A stretch of 64,000 nt of DNA from Artemia franciscana (GCF_032884065.1 NC_088868.1:11904335-11968334), one strand, 5' to 3'; counted from the stretch's first letter, positions 1-12,200 are shown. Notes: a model not told the origin generated them from the letters alone. Numbers and translations are program-made.

Positions 1-146
1 TGTCTTTCAATTTTAAGCTGTTTTGAACGGAAGTAACAAGTCGTTAGATCACATCATTACAATAGAATGGGTGTTATAAGTAAATTGAGAAGTCCATTAT
101 TTTACACTTTTGGCGTTGTTGGAGTAATACATTACTTAGAAAAAAG
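1..146. other. unannotated left edge
   Basis: AT-rich sequence without a recognisable gene or repeat. It leads into the open frame that starts at 147. Confidence 0.5.
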
Positions 147-590
147 ATGAATATGCAAGTTCTGGATAATTTCGGTATTGTTGTTGAAAAGTGCAGCCGA
201 AGTATCAGAGGATTATTTTCCAAAATAATTGAAATTATAAACGAGGAAAAGGTAGAATCTGTCCCAGCAAGTGATGACAAAGAGGTTTCCCTAGGAAAAA
301 GAATCACGGAACTAAGTTCAAGCAGTCTCACAAGTGATCCAATAAAAGAAACAGTGTCTTGAAGTTGGAGCAGAATCGTCGCGTGTCAAGAAAGAATTAA
401 ATGGAAGTGAAACCGATAAATGTAAAGTGGGGTCCTTCAATGATACTAACAAAAAAGAGCAAAAAATGACCCGAAAGAATCCTGAAATCAAGCTAAAAAG
501 AACCGATGAAGAAACCAAAAGCTGGTTGAAAAAACTGGAAAACTTAGACAAAATAAACAGTAGTGTTCAATTCCCAACACCAGCGTTTAG
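147..590 (+). pseudogene. possible coding relic or exon, unidentified
   Basis: Two overlapping open frames lie end to end. The first (147-362) is rich in Ser, Glu and Lys. The second, in another frame, is open from about 345 past 590 and continues the same charged composition (KKELNGSETDKC, then NPEIKLKRTDEETKSWLKK). The change of frame near 345-360 with unbroken composition suggests one ancestral coding stretch with a single frame change, or two exons read together. It ends where a tandem repeat begins at about 600. I do not recognise the protein. It may simply be a chance open stretch in AT-rich DNA. Confidence 0.25.
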
Positions 591-596
591 TTTTTT

Positions 597-935
597 AAGT
601 AAATGTGCCAGTGATAATTCTGTATATAAATGTAACCAGTTTTTAGTTTTATATATAATTGTGCCAGTGACAAGTTTGATATTTTTTATCATGTGCAAAT
701 GTAACAGTATTCAGTTCAATATGTAAATGTGCCAGTGTTAAGATCGATATTTTTCAACATGTGTAAATGTACGAGTAATCGGTTCAATATCTAAATGTGC
801 CAGTGATGAGTACTGTATATAAACGTAACAAGTGTTTAGTTTTATATAAAATTTTACCCTGGCACATAAAATGTGCCAGTCATGAGTTCTGTGTATAAAC
901 GTAACAAGTATTTAGTTTATATCTAATTGTACCAG
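597..935. repeat. degenerate minisatellite (GTGCCAGTG family)
   Basis: The word AAATGTGCCAGTG and close variants recur about every 70-85 bp. Spacers such as TGTATATAAACGTAACAAG and TTTAGTTTTATAT recur between them. About five imperfect units are visible. No coding potential is evident. Confidence 0.7.
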
Positions 936-949
936 TGTTCTAGTCACCT

Positions 950-1430
950 TCTCAAAAGTCAAAGGTGATTGGAGGGCATCTATCATCCCCTCCCTACGCC
1001 CTTTCTTCCTGCAATGTATCCAATTGAAGTTTTGAGATGGCCACTCTATTCAAAAGAGTCTGAAAACCAGACAAAAAAAAAAAAAATAACTCTGGAGTCG
1101 ACACGACCCCCGAGAACCCAGTAACAAGGCTTGTTAGTTATTCCCCGGGGTCATATAAGGTTTTTACGGTAAAGGTGGTCGCATAGACTTTGAGGAATCC
1201 CATTTGATTGGAAATTTTAAAGTTCAAGATACCTTTTCAATAGAAAAAGTAATTGGAGGGCGACCAGCCCTCCACACCCTCTCTACCCCAGTTGTATCCT
1301 ATTGAAAATTTGAGATAGCCCTTTTGTTCAAAATAGTCTGAAGGTCATATAAATATACCTTTGGGGTTTAACTAGCCCCAAGAACCCTGGGGTAAGGGTT
1401 CTAAGTTTTTTCTTAAGGACACACAATGAC
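950..1430. repeat. two diverged copies of a dispersed repeat
   Basis: The block around 955-1070 (GATTGGAGGGC..., then TTTTGAGATGGCCACTCT, then AAAGAGTCTGAA) is repeated in diverged form at about 1250-1350 (AATTGGAGGGC..., TTTGAGATAGCCCTTTTG, AAATAGTCTGAA). The same family recurs, reverse-complemented, at 10,190-10,400. It is a non-coding dispersed repeat of unknown class. Confidence 0.55.
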
Positions 1431-1469
1431 TTTTATACAAGAGATGGTCATATAAACTTTAACACTGTC

Positions 1470-1622
1470 ACAAGTGCTGATGCACACTCACTCACCCACA
1501 CTCAATCACCAACTCACACTCACTCTCTTACTCACTGACAATCACTCCGTCAATCACACCCACACTCACTCTCTCACTCGCTCACTCATACTCACTCACT
1601 CGCTCGCTGACTCAAACTCCTA
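1470..1622. repeat. CACT/CTCA microsatellite
   Basis: A run of imperfect CACT, CTCACT and ACTC units on the plus strand. Simple-sequence DNA. Confidence 0.85.
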
Positions 1623-1634
1623 TTGAATCAAGTC

Positions 1635-2045
1635 CAATTTATAGCAATATTTTTTTTAAATAAAATATTTTTCTTTAGTTTTTGTCTTCTTTTTTTTTTA
1701 CTTTTTATTTTTTTAGGTTTTTCCTTTTTAGTTTTTCCTTTTTTATTATTTTTTAATTTTTTAGTTTTTCCTTTTTTTAGTTTTTTCTTTTTTAGTTTCT
1801 TCTTTTTTAAATTTTTTCTTTTTTAGTTTTTCTTTTTTTCTTTTTTTTTCTTTTTTTTCACTTCTTTTTTTCTTTTTAGTTTTTTTTCAATTTTTTTTTT
1901 ATTTAGTTTTCCTTTAGTTTTTTTTTCTTTTTTTCCTTTTTTCCTTCTTTTAATAGATGATTGTTTTTTGTTTATTTTTCCTTTTTTAGTTTTCTTTGTT
2001 TTTTATTTTTTTTTTGTTTTTTCTTTTTTTTTATTTTTTTGTAAT
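1635..2045. repeat. T-rich low-complexity tract with TTTTTAG units
   Basis: Long T-runs broken by TAG and CTT. The same texture appears at 37,980-38,625 and 44,340-45,830, and as A-rich DNA at 43,660-43,850, where it belongs to Helitron-related elements. The open frame seen across it (poly-Phe/Leu) is meaningless. Confidence 0.7.
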
Positions 2046-2052
2046 TTTGGGA

Positions 2053-2740
2053 ATGCATAAAGTGGAAATTAATAAAGTTGTATATATTTTACGCAATGAT
2101 ACGACAGCCCCAAGAGGGAAATGATACAATAAAGCCTTTTGAAAAGTATTGCTTAGAATTTGCGTATGCATAAAGTCAAAATTAATAAGGTCATATATAT
2201 TTTACGCGATAAAACGACAGCCTTATGAAGGAAATGATGCAATAAAGCCTTTTGAAGAGTATTGTTCAGTATTAGTGGAATGCATTAAGTCGAAATTAAT
2301 AAAGTTGTATATAAATTAAGCGATGATACGACTGCCCTATGAGGGAAATGATACAATAAAACCTTTTCAAAGAAATATTTAGTCTTGGCGAGAAGCATTA
2401 AGTCAAAACTAATGAAGTCACATATATTTTAAGCGATGATATGGTAGCCCTATGAAGGAAATAATACAGTAAAGGCTTTTGTAGAGTATTGTTTAGTATT
2501 GGTGTATGCATAGAGTCGAAATTGATTAAGTCGTTATGTATTTTAAGCGATGATACAACAACCCTATCAGGGAAATGATAGAATCAAGGCTTTTGAAAAG
2601 AGTTGCTTAGTATTGGAGATATGCATAAAGTCAAAATTAATAAAGTTGTCGAAATTAATTAATAAACAAGCAATGATAAAACAATCTTACGAGGGAGATG
2701 ATACAATAAAACCTTTTGAAAAGTGTTATTTAGTATTTTA
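2053..2740. repeat. tandem satellite, ~113-bp unit, six copies
   Basis: The landmark ATGCATAAAGTCGAAATTAA recurs, with changes, at about 2053, 2166, 2280, 2393, 2506 and 2621, which gives a period of 113-115 bp. Each unit also carries AATGATACAATAAAGCC and CTTTTGAAAAGTATTG. Copies differ by roughly 10-20 percent by eye, so the array is not recent. Confidence 0.9.
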
Positions 2741-4018
2741 ATAAAGAAAAAATCTCTTGACCACAGTAAACTTAGTGATAAATGCAACCTAGTAAAAAAT
2801 AAACAAGGTCAATAATACTATAGTAAAGAGTGAACTCAAGCTCAATCCAGGTTGCAGTGGTAGGTTAGAGCCTTGTAAGAAACGATCATACCCCATAGTA
2901 AGAAATGGAAAAAAAAATTCAGATAAAAAAATAAACTATTAGCCTCACCTTGTCTAAGACCCCTATATAGGAAACTTACTTTCCTTGGCTTACACAAAAA
3001 GGGATATATACTGGCTTGAAAATAAAAAAAAACTGGGTACAACCGCGATATTCTGCATAAACAGTATCTTTTTTTCTGCTTACTTCTCCTCAGATAGCGG
3101 GGCGCTTGAACATCGTTTAGGGTTGTTTACTGGCTCATTTTAAAGTAAATTGATGGGGTTATGAAACTTTTGTGATTAAAAAAAAATTATCTGGGTTGCA
3201 GCGATAGCTTGTAACATAATAAAAGAGACGATCACGCCCCATAGTAATAACTATAGTAGCCCATAAATCCTAAAAATGGACTAAAAATGGCCTAAAAATG
3301 GACTAGAGAGCTTTTTGGCGGAACAAATGATTTTTGGCGGAAATAGTCCTAGTTTATAAGCTTCAGCTTTTCTGATTTTTTTTTAAGTTCTATTTCTGAT
3401 TTTAAGTTCTATTCAGTGTTCTTAAAAAAAATCTTTTTTATATTGATTTATTCGTATTTTTTTAAATTAGGACAGTTTTTTTCATGTGTTTATTGGAATA
3501 AAGTTTATTTGGAGTACAAATTTACGTGAAACGCGTAGAATATTGGATTGCAATACGAATTGTGAGCGAAATTCGACAAGTCAATTTTACTCCTACCATT
3601 CTTGACACTATCTGAGAAATGAATTTTTCTGTCTGACTAATAAGCCTGTTTAAATTTTTACTGATTGATAGCCTTATGTCTAGCGCTTGTGTTACAACCT
3701 CTGATTCGCCAGTGAGGGAACTGAACTTATCTTCAAGTGTTAGTTTTTTTTATACTTCGTTACAGTCAAAATACAAAAAAGAATTGTAACGACGTTGCTG
3801 ATTCCTACCGATTCTTCATGATCAATTGATCAATTGTATTTAAAAGCCTTTCATAATTAAATAACATAATTTTGAAACCAAAATTGTTTTTCATGAAAAA
3901 CGGCATTTTTTCTATAGCTCTATAGTAGCAAATAAGCAAGAAGTAGCAAATAAACAAATAAGGCCACCTACAGAAGCTTTGTGACCATTTTATTGGAAGT
4001 GACAGATCAGTATATTAG
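2741..4018. other. intergenic DNA with short repeats
   Basis: No gene seen. It holds a ~55-bp duplication (about 2847-2902 and 3193-3248, sharing GATCACGCCCCATAGTAA with small changes), a triple 13-bp unit AAAAATGGACTA at 3271-3306, and one copy of a dispersed repeat listed separately. Confidence 0.5.
3401..3586. repeat. dispersed repeat, copy 1 (pairs with 8783-8969)
   Basis: About 185 bp nearly identical to 8783-8969 in direct orientation, including TTGGAATAAAGTTTATTTGG and GTAGAATATTGGATTGCAAT. The two copies are 5.4 kb apart and differ by only a few bases. Confidence 0.85.
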
Positions 4019-4024
4019 TCCTGG

Positions 4025-4895
4025 CTAGTCCCCGAAGCCACGCCTGAATCAAAATTCGGCGGCAGCGGAGAGAATTTATGTCGGTGGCAGCGCGCCACCT
4101 ATTTTTCGGCGTTTTCGCAATTTTTAAGGCATTTTTCAGTTACTTTTTTAATTTTCTTTGGAATTTTTAATACTGTCTTTATAGAAATTCTTGGCATTTT
4201 TCACAATATTTATAAGCCCTGAATTTTCTTTCTTTCATCGTTACCTAGTTATACAATACCTTGTCCGAGTGTTTAGGCAGTGTTTATACATAGGCTACTT
4301 AGATCTACAATATTTGCCTTACGACATGACTTTGCAAAAACTAGCGGAGGTTTCTAGATCGTGAGATTTACGCTTAGCTCAGCAAGCGGTAGACTAGAAA
4401 ATAGGAGTGTAGGACTATTCATAAGATTGAGAGTTTGGAATCCGTGTTCAAATACCAAATACCCTTTAATACTGAATGTATGTAATAATAACAAAGAAAA
4501 GAAAAAAAAGATCCATTGTAGCTGAGTGCAAAAGCTTAAATTATTCCTTTGAAAGCTTTGACTACCTTGTAATTATCACGTATAAAAAAGGAGCTTGTTC
4601 ACGCGATGTGGAGCTAACATCGAACGTTTAGCAGCGACTAATCGCTAAATTCAGCGTAAAATCGCTGAAAATTGCCCACAGATGGCAGCGACAGTAGAAC
4701 GTCCGTAGTTCCAGGTGTACTCACTTGGATAAGCTATATAGGGCTAAATAAAAATCGGCGATACTTATTCATCGGTGGACCGCCACCACCGAACCTCACG
4801 GTGGCGCGCCGGCGCGCCGACATGTTTTCGGTGGCGGCGAGTTGAGTTATTTTCGGCGGCGGGCCGCCGACTTTCGGCACGGCTTCGGAGACTAG
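4025..4895. mobile_element. GC-rich terminal-inverted-repeat element (MITE-like), 871 bp
   Basis: The left end reads CTAGTCCCCGAAGCCACGCC. The reverse complement of the right end reads CTAGTCTCCGAAGCCGTGCC, with further shared CGGCGGC blocks inside. The hexamer TCCTGG flanks both sides (4019-4024 and 4896-4901) and looks like a target-site duplication. The ends are markedly GC-rich (CGCCACC and GGCGCGCC strings) in otherwise AT-rich DNA. No transposase is visible, so it is probably non-autonomous. The superfamily is not determined. Confidence 0.7.
4365..4470 (+). repeat. tRNA-like segment (possible SINE head)
   Basis: TTAGCTCAGCAAGCGGTAGA (4374-4393) resembles a tRNA D-arm/A box. GTGTTCAAATACC (4444-4456) resembles a T-arm/B box. 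The 70-bp spacing is longer than in a tRNA gene and the B box is imperfect, so this is at best a decayed tRNA-derived segment inside the TIR element. Confidence 0.3.
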
Positions 4896-4901
4896 TCCTG
4901 G

Positions 4902-5684
4902 CACCCTTGCTTCCCACTTTGTGTCAGTTTCTAGTTAGTGTCAGTTAATTATTTTTATTAAAACTAGAAAAATACCTGAAAATTTTAAAATTAGTTTCAC
5001 TTCTTACGTCACATAATATGTAATAAATGAATGCAATATCTAAGCACGTTTATCTTTCGACAAGATAATTTATTTTATTTTAGTTCTCAGTTCAGAATCG
5101 CTAAAGTTATTATGTAGACTGCAAAATATTTATTGAATCTGAGCAATAATTAAATTTTTTATTTAAAACTATAAAAATGCGTGAAGTTTATAATTAGATT
5201 TGTCTTTGATAGGTTCTAAGTTTTCGATCCGAGATTTTAGGGAACGGTTTGGAGCATAGTGACTTAAAACCTAGACAAGAAATGGTCTCAAGTTAAAAAA
5301 AAAAGAAAAGAAAATATAAAAGACAAAAGTATCAGAGTCTAGTAATCCGAAAAACTACTTTAAGAAACTATATTTATCTCTTGACACAGAAAGGATTGAA
5401 CTCGCAAACCTACAATCATGAGGCACACTTACATCCACTCTACTATGACAAGATATTTAATAGTTCGAATTTACCACAAAAATATGTGTATCCTTTTGAT
5501 GAACGGATTTTAATGGTAATCTTTTATTATGATTATATACCTAAGACTATGATGTCATTCATCAATCTTGACCATTAAAATGCAGTTTTTTTTGTAAGAA
5601 AATGATTTTACATTAAAAATTGTTTTTGCTAATACTAAAAGGTTTCTAAATACAGCAATTTTCTTTAAAACCTTAACTTTATCT
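4902..5684. other. no feature seen
   Basis: AT-rich intergenic sequence. The short open frame at 5381-5578 has no recognisable similarity. Confidence 0.5.
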
Positions 5685-7625
5685 TAGATCCTCCTGTGCC
5701 TCCAGAGGCAACCAGGGTGTCCAAGAAGTTTCCAGTCGTCTCTGAAACTTGCGGCTGCGCCAATGTTTTCCCACTCCGGTTTCATCGAGGCGTGAAGGTG
5801 CCACAGATCATTGTTGTAGGTATTAAGGGGTGTATTTTTGGGTCTTCCTCTGTGGCAGGTGCCTTCAGGTAACCAGAAAAACGTAGATTTGGGGATTCTG
5901 GAATCATCCATGCGCAGCAAGTGTCCGAAGCAGTTCTATCTGCGCCTTCGTATGGTCTCAATGAGGAACGGTTGATCTGTTATGTTTCTAATGTGCTCGT
6001 TCGTTACCTTCTGGGTCCAGTGGATGCCGAGAAGTCTACGTAGGCACATGTTTTCAAAAGACTGAATTCTTCTCTCTTGTTCATGGTTAGGATACCCTGT
6101 TTCAGATGCATAGAGGAGGACGGGAAGGACGTTACAGTTGAACAGGCGGAACTTAAACTGGAGAGAGAAAGCACTCGACCTCCAAACTTTTTTAAGCCTG
6201 TTGAAGGTGATGCTAGCCTGGCTGTGGATCCCGTGTTACCGATAGTGCTGCCGAGATATATGAAATAGACCACGTTGTTGTCATCACATTATATGTTAAT
6301 AGGTGAATCTCTAGTTGCCATGCCTTTGGTTTTACTGGCATTGGTATGAGTCCAAAACCTTCTGCTTTTTGTTGAACGCTCGTCCGCAGCGCTTGAAACC
6401 GTGACTTGCAGGTTTCGAGGATGGCAGTATAGTCAGAAAAATCTAGGTCGTTCAGGAGGCGATCATTTAGGCGAAGCCCAGTTGAGTCGACGCTCCTTAA
6501 TATGAAGTTGATGACGACTTTGAACAGTAGCGGAGATAACACGCACCCTTGTTTCACCAAAGGAGAGGATGGGAAATTTACGTAAATTTTCCTCTGCTGT
6601 CTTCACACAGTAGGTTGTATCTTCATATATCGCCATGATGAGATTTTCTATGATTTCGGGGATACTATAGTGTTGAAGGAGCTTATAGAGAGAGTGGCGG
6701 TGATTCGAAATGAGTCGAAAGCCTTTTCAGAGTCTATAGAGATCATATAGAGTTTATTGCACCGTTCGCATCTCTCCTCCGTGGGCATTGTAGGGTGAAT
6801 ACCAGGTCCGTGCAAGAGCGGTTTGGGCGGAGGCCATGCTGTTCACCACGCAGGTATTCATCTAGGTGATGTTGTATTTGGGAAACGATAATGTGGGACA
6901 ACAGTCTGCCAGGAATCGAGAGAAAGCTGACGTCTCGCCGGTTGTTACAGAGCGTGGTATCACCCTTCTTGAAGAGCTTCACGAGCGTACTGTGGTACCA
7001 TTCTCAGGGTAATTTGGTTGTTGTCCAGATGGTTCCAAAGAAGTCTTTCCAATAGGTGACACAGGTGTCCATAGAGCATTTCAGCATTTCCACCGTGATG
7101 CGGTCGTCTCCTGGTGATCTGCCGTTTTGAGTGCCTTCAGAATGTTGTCTGCAATCGGGGCTCGGTGTTGATGTCTAGCGAGATCTGAGAATCTTTGGGC
7201 ATGGAGATTGGCTCGTCCGGGGTTGGTCTGTTCAGGATTTTGTCGAAGTGGTCGGCCCACACCTCCTTCTTCTCTTTGGGACCTCATTTGTTATCTTGTA
7301 CAACGACCTGCTGTCTCCATTCTCAACAGCTTCTTCAGCTTTCGCGGCCTTTGCTTCGTAGAAGTGGCGTTTGTCTCGGCGCGCACTCTTTTTGACAGAT
7401 TTATCAATCTGTCTTAGTTCTCGATCTTGTAGATCTGATTTGCGTCATGACAGGCAAATATCTAAGCTTTTGCGGCTCCTCTCCTCTATGAGTTGTTAAG
7501 TGCGGTCCGATAGCCACTGATCCTTCAGTTTCTTCCGGTGCCCAAGTGTCTTGCTTGCTGACTCAATGTACAGATTCTTTATCTGATCCCATATCATCTC
7601 CTGGTCGTCTTTATCACTAATGTAG
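5685..7625 (-). mobile_element. 5'-truncated, decayed LINE (reverse transcriptase and C-terminal region)
   Basis: A chain of minus-strand frames translates to a non-LTR reverse transcriptase in order. First comes the linker before RT (ASKTLGHRKKLKDQWLSDRT, near 7500). Then RT blocks (FKKGDTTLCNN, SIPGRLLSHII, EQHGLRPNRSCTDLVFTL at 6743-6980; VKQGCVLSPLLF near 6550). Then the C-terminal tail (GRPKNTPLNTYNNDLWHL, WKLLGHPGC at 5684-5920). The frame changes repeatedly. The catalytic box expected as FADD reads FSDY near 6430, so the copy is dead. The endonuclease domain is absent upstream of ~7625. The clade is uncertain; RTE-like is my best guess. Confidence 0.85.
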
Positions 7626-8782
7626 AGAAGACACGTGATGACCCCCTCCTCCCCCCAACCTGAAGTCAATATGACGTTGAAAGACATAATCAGAAGGGGA
7701 GATTGAAAGAAACTTTCCATTCAAATCCGAAAAAACTATCTTGGTGGTACCGGTCCCCTTCCCTCTGAAAAATACTACGATATTATTTGGAGCTGTATAC
7801 TTTACGTCGTCATGGCATATAAGAAATTAAAAATACTAATCAAGCTCACAGGAAAGAAGCCAACAGCTTCTTAGAATAAAACATTTGTAATTTTTTATTT
7901 AGTTTTAGTGTTTTAAAATGATATTCTTTCATCTTGATTCCATTTTCCATTAAAACGCTAAATATGTTTATAGTTCGATTTATATTTACATGTGTAGTTT
8001 GATTTTGAATATGCTGTAAAGAAACGAAAATCAGCGATAGCTGCCAAGCTTTTGTTATTAAACCTGTCTACTGCTACTACAACTACATTTTTTATGGCAC
8101 TTGTCTAAAGATGAACCATGAAAAACCATACAAAACTTTCAAATGTTGGTTGATAATTTTTAAAAGCATTTTTTAATAGTTTTTTTTTTACGCATTAATT
8201 GGAGTAAGGCTTATTTGGAGTAAAGACCCGTTCAAAATATCAATAGAATTTTGAATCAGTTTTAATGCAAGATTCAAATAAAAAGGTACTTAACCACTGT
8301 ACTTTATTAGTGTTAATCAATAAAGCAAAACTTTAAAAGCTATTGATAATTTTTAATAGCATTTGTTTGATTTCAGTTTGATGAAGCAATCTTTTAAATA
8401 GCAAATGATCAACGAACGATATGTCGCTTGATTTTCCATAAAATTGAAAGGGTGAGATTTAATGAGGAAATAACAATGATGAAAATTAATTATACATTAG
8501 CCTAATAAAACTAAACTAGTAAAACTAAATTAAACGTTTCAGTATACTGGTATACGAGACAAAAAGAATTCCCGGAAGTCTGAGCAGGATTTAACTTGTA
8601 AATTTTATAACAAAGAACGAAACCAGTTTGGGATATATTATATTTCCTTAAACCGCAAAAGAAAAAATTCTATCCAACAAGGTATGAGAGGAAGGCACCT
8701 CTTCATCTGATTATGTTAATTCCAATTTGTTCCACTTATTCATTTGTGGTAACATCTATTCGTATTAAACTTGACTACTCAT
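7626..8782. other. no feature seen
   Basis: AT-rich intergenic sequence without a recognisable gene. The phrase TTGGAGTAAGGCTTATTTGG at 8201-8220 weakly resembles part of the 3401/8783 repeat. Confidence 0.5.
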
Positions 8783-8969
8783 TTTAAGTTCTATTCAGTG
8801 TTCTTAAAAAAAACCTTTTTTATGTTGATTTATTCGTGTTTTTTTTTAAATTAGAACAGTTTTTTCATGTGTTTATTGGAATAAAGTTTATTTGGAGTAC
8901 AAATTTCCGTGAAACGCGTAGAATATTGGATTGCAATACGAATTCTGAGCGAAATTCGACAAGTCAATT
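8783..8969. repeat. dispersed repeat, copy 2 (pairs with 3401-3586)
   Basis: Near-identical direct copy of 3401-3586, from TTTTAAGTTCTATTCAGTG through ATTCGACAAGTCAATT. The open frame overlapping it (8836-9138) is not conserved in the other copy. Confidence 0.85.
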
Positions 8970-9239
8970 AAATTGTGAATCAATGTTAATGCAAGATTCA
9001 AACAAAATGTTACTTAACCACTGTATTTTATTGAAGCATAAATTTATTAGGATAATGTCCAAGAAAATAGCAAAAACGTTTCAAACTCGTCTGCAGAAAG
9101 AAGTAGGAAAACGGCAATGTCAATATCAAATAATTTGAATAGGAGTCTTGCTAAAGTTGTAAGACTTTATCTATCTAGTTAATTGCTATCTAGTTAACTC
9201 CTTCTAGTTAATTAAATAAAAAAAACAAGTTTTTTTAAA

Positions 9240-10830
9240 TGAAATCAAAGTTCCTCCTCAACGCCCCGCTCTTTACGCTAAAGTTTGACTCTTTCTCTTA
9301 ACTCTATTTTTAAAACAGTAAGAAATTTTAGCGTAAAGAGTGAGGCGTTGAGGAGGAAAAGCCCCTTTCATATACGGAGTAATTTCTGTTCGTTTTAAGT
9401 TTCAGTGTTGCTCCTTACTTTCATTTGAAAAAAAACTTGTTTTTTTTTTAATTTCTGGACGTTTTTGAATTAATGCATGTTTTGATCTTGGCTTTCCTTA
9501 CATAAATAATTAAAACGAAATTTGCATATTAATTAATTGCAATTAATCGGAAGATTTTGAGAAAAAGGAGCGAGGGAGGAGGCTTAGTTGCCCTCCAATT
9601 TTTTGATTACTTAAAAAAGCAACTAGAACTTTTAATTTTCTACAAACGTTTTCACTGGTAAAAAATATACGTAAACTACGATTTAATTTACGTAGCAAAC
9701 TTCTATATTCGCATGTTTTTATTGCGTGTATGAGGGGGTTCAACTCTCGTCGATACCTCGCTCCTTACCCTAAGGCTTAAATTTTGTCCCATTTTTTTTT
9801 TAAAAATGACCTCTGAATCACAAAGGTCGTAGAATAAATAGTTGAAATTACTAAAAATACTTTATCGTAAAGAGTGAGGTATAACGAGGAGGTAAACCCC
9901 TCATAAGCGTAATAATTTTTGTTCGTTTTAAGTTTTGATGCTGCTCCTTACTTTCAGTAGAAAAAACTTTCCATATTTATTTTTTCATTGTTTTTTTCAA
10001 ATAATGCTAAAAACCCTGCACCCCCTTCATTGAAATTTTCTTCCCCCATGACAAGTTTCTCCATGGAAATATCCTCTCACATACCCCCTCCCCTCAAATC
10101 ACCCCCTAAAAAAAATCCCCCTGAAAGCGTCTGTACACTTCCCAGTAACCATTACTATACGTAAACACAGGTCAAAGTTTGTAACTTTCAGCCCCTCCCA
10201 CGGGGACTGCGGGGGAGTAAGTCGTCCCTAAAGACATAGTTATTAGGTTTTTCGACTATGGTGAATAAAATGGCTATCTCAAAATTTTAATCCGGTGACT
10301 TTTGGGAAAAAATGAGCGTGGGAGGGGGCCTAGGTGCCCTCCAATTTTTTTGGTCACTTAAAAAAGGACACTAGAACTTTTTATTTTCGTTACAACGAGC
10401 CCTCTCGCGACATTCTAGGACCACTCAGTTGATACGATCAGCCCTGGAAAAAAAAAAAACAAACAAAAAAACAAATAAACACGCATCCGTGATCTGTCTT
10501 CTGGCAAAAAAATGCGAAATTCCACATTTTTGTAGATAGGAGCTTGAAACTTCTACAATAAGGTTCTCTGATATGCTGAATCTGATGGCGTGATTTTCGT
10601 TAAGAGTGTATGACTTTTAGGGGGTGTTTCCCCCCTATTTTCTGAAATGAGGCAAATTTTCTCAGGCTCGCAACTTTCGATGGGTATAACTGATCTTGAT
10701 GAAACTAATATATTTAAAATCAGCATTAAAATGCGATTCTTTTTTTGTAACTATTGGTATCAAAATTCCATTTTTTAGAGTTTCGGTTGCTATTGAGCCG
10801 GGTCGCTCCTTACTACAGTTTGTTAGCGAA
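9240..10830. repeat. cluster of dispersed repeats with long hairpins
   Basis: At 9247-9356, CCTCCTCAACGCC-CGCTCTTTACGCTAAA is mirrored by TTTAGCGTAAAGAGTG-GGCGTTGAGGAGG, giving a ~30-bp hairpin. A diverged version recurs at 9750-9890. Blocks GCCCTCCAATTTTTT with AAAGCAACTAGAACTTTT occur at ~9590 and again at ~10,335. The tail at 10,700-10,830 ends in GTCGCTCCTTACTACAG and GAACTGTTTGAT. The arrangement suggests several copies of one family nested or in tandem. No coding region is seen. Confidence 0.6.
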
Positions 10831-12200
10831 CTGTTTGATAGCCTCCAATGTTTTTTTTTTTTTTAATAGCCCCCTCTTTCATCATACCCTTATTTCTTCC
10901 AGTGAGCTGGAATAGAAAATAGAGAATCTAAAAGAGGTATCCCATGCAACAGCTCTCTCCGGCACAATTTTTAGACCACTGTCTCATATTTTAAAGCATA
11001 TACTGAAACTAGTGAAAATCGTCAGCGCTAGAAACGTCAGACTATTAATCAGATAACGAAAAACAGGAATAAAGATCGGTTTGATGGAATTCGCCCAATC
11101 AAGCAAACCTTGTTTTCAAAATACACATGACTTCTGTCACTTCAATTTCAATTCCAATTGCAATACCCTTTATAAAAAAAGACCCATGGCGTTGTGGAAC
11201 CTTATAGGATCGCCCTATATCGTCCATTATAAACTTTTTAGTCTGTGCGGCCAAACCGTTTAGAATTTATTGGACAATCTTGTCATAACTTGTAGAGCTT
11301 GGATAGAAGATCCGAATAAATAACCAACAACTAAAAGCTAACCTCTACTTTCCCGGTAACTTGTAACGTTTTGTGTCGGGTATAGAGACACTCCGATTTA
11401 ATGAAACTTACTTCATTAGAAAGTGTTGATTTCGTTTTTCCAATTATAGATAGTAAAATTTTCTTTTTAAGTGTAGGCAGTCCCTAAAAATATTCTAGCA
11501 CACCAGTTTGGAAAACGTTAAAAATTAGCTAAAAGGAAGCATTATCTGAGTAATTCGACAGCTTTGGGAATTTTCTATGGTACTACTTGCTTTGATTAAA
11601 AACCCAGCCTATATAGAAGAAGCATTATTTATACTGTAGGAACATTGAATAGACAGCACTTTGATTAGCAATTAGTAATGATTATATTTTTTTTCTTTTT
11701 TAAACTCGACTCTCGTTTGTCTCGTACTAGGACTAGAGAATCCTAATACACGTCTAAATGTAATCTTGGTTCATTTTCAAAAATACCCTGATCTAATCAT
11801 TCATCTAGCTTTACATATTATGAGTATTCATAGGACTCAGGCATTGGACGATCAGATAAAAATTACATAGTTACAACAACCAGCAACCGACGCGAGTGGT
11901 TCTCCCAAGTAATCTGAGTCAGTAGGTCATTGGATACTTAAAGGAAAATTATGTCTTTTTTATTTTTTATTCCTGCACGTGAGTATTTCTCCTTACAGAG
12001 ATAGCAGAGTCAGCAGGTCTCATATAAAGTTGACGAATTTTATATGTAGTTCGATGAGTACACCCTGTTTCGTCTTATGGCTGGCAGGTCGATTTGATGT
12101 TTGTACGCCTTTTTCGGAGAAGGGGGGATTGACTCAGAATTTTACATTTAGGGGACGGATTTAAACTATCTTCTCAGGTCCTCGCAAATCAATATAAGCA
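10831..12200. other. no feature seen
   Basis: AT-rich intergenic sequence. The short open frames at 11,081 and 11,979 show no domain, no codon pattern and no repeats. Confidence 0.45.

Noticed and set aside
1623-1826. Phe/Leu-rich open frame that looks like a membrane protein
   Set aside because: Product of T-rich low-complexity DNA. The same texture occurs in non-coding Helitron spacers.
4365-4470. A true tRNA gene
   Set aside because: The spacing of the A- and B-like boxes is too long and the arms do not pair properly; kept only as a weak tRNA-like segment.
7195-7417. Plus-strand open frames over the LINE
   Set aside because: Shadows of the minus-strand reverse transcriptase sequence.
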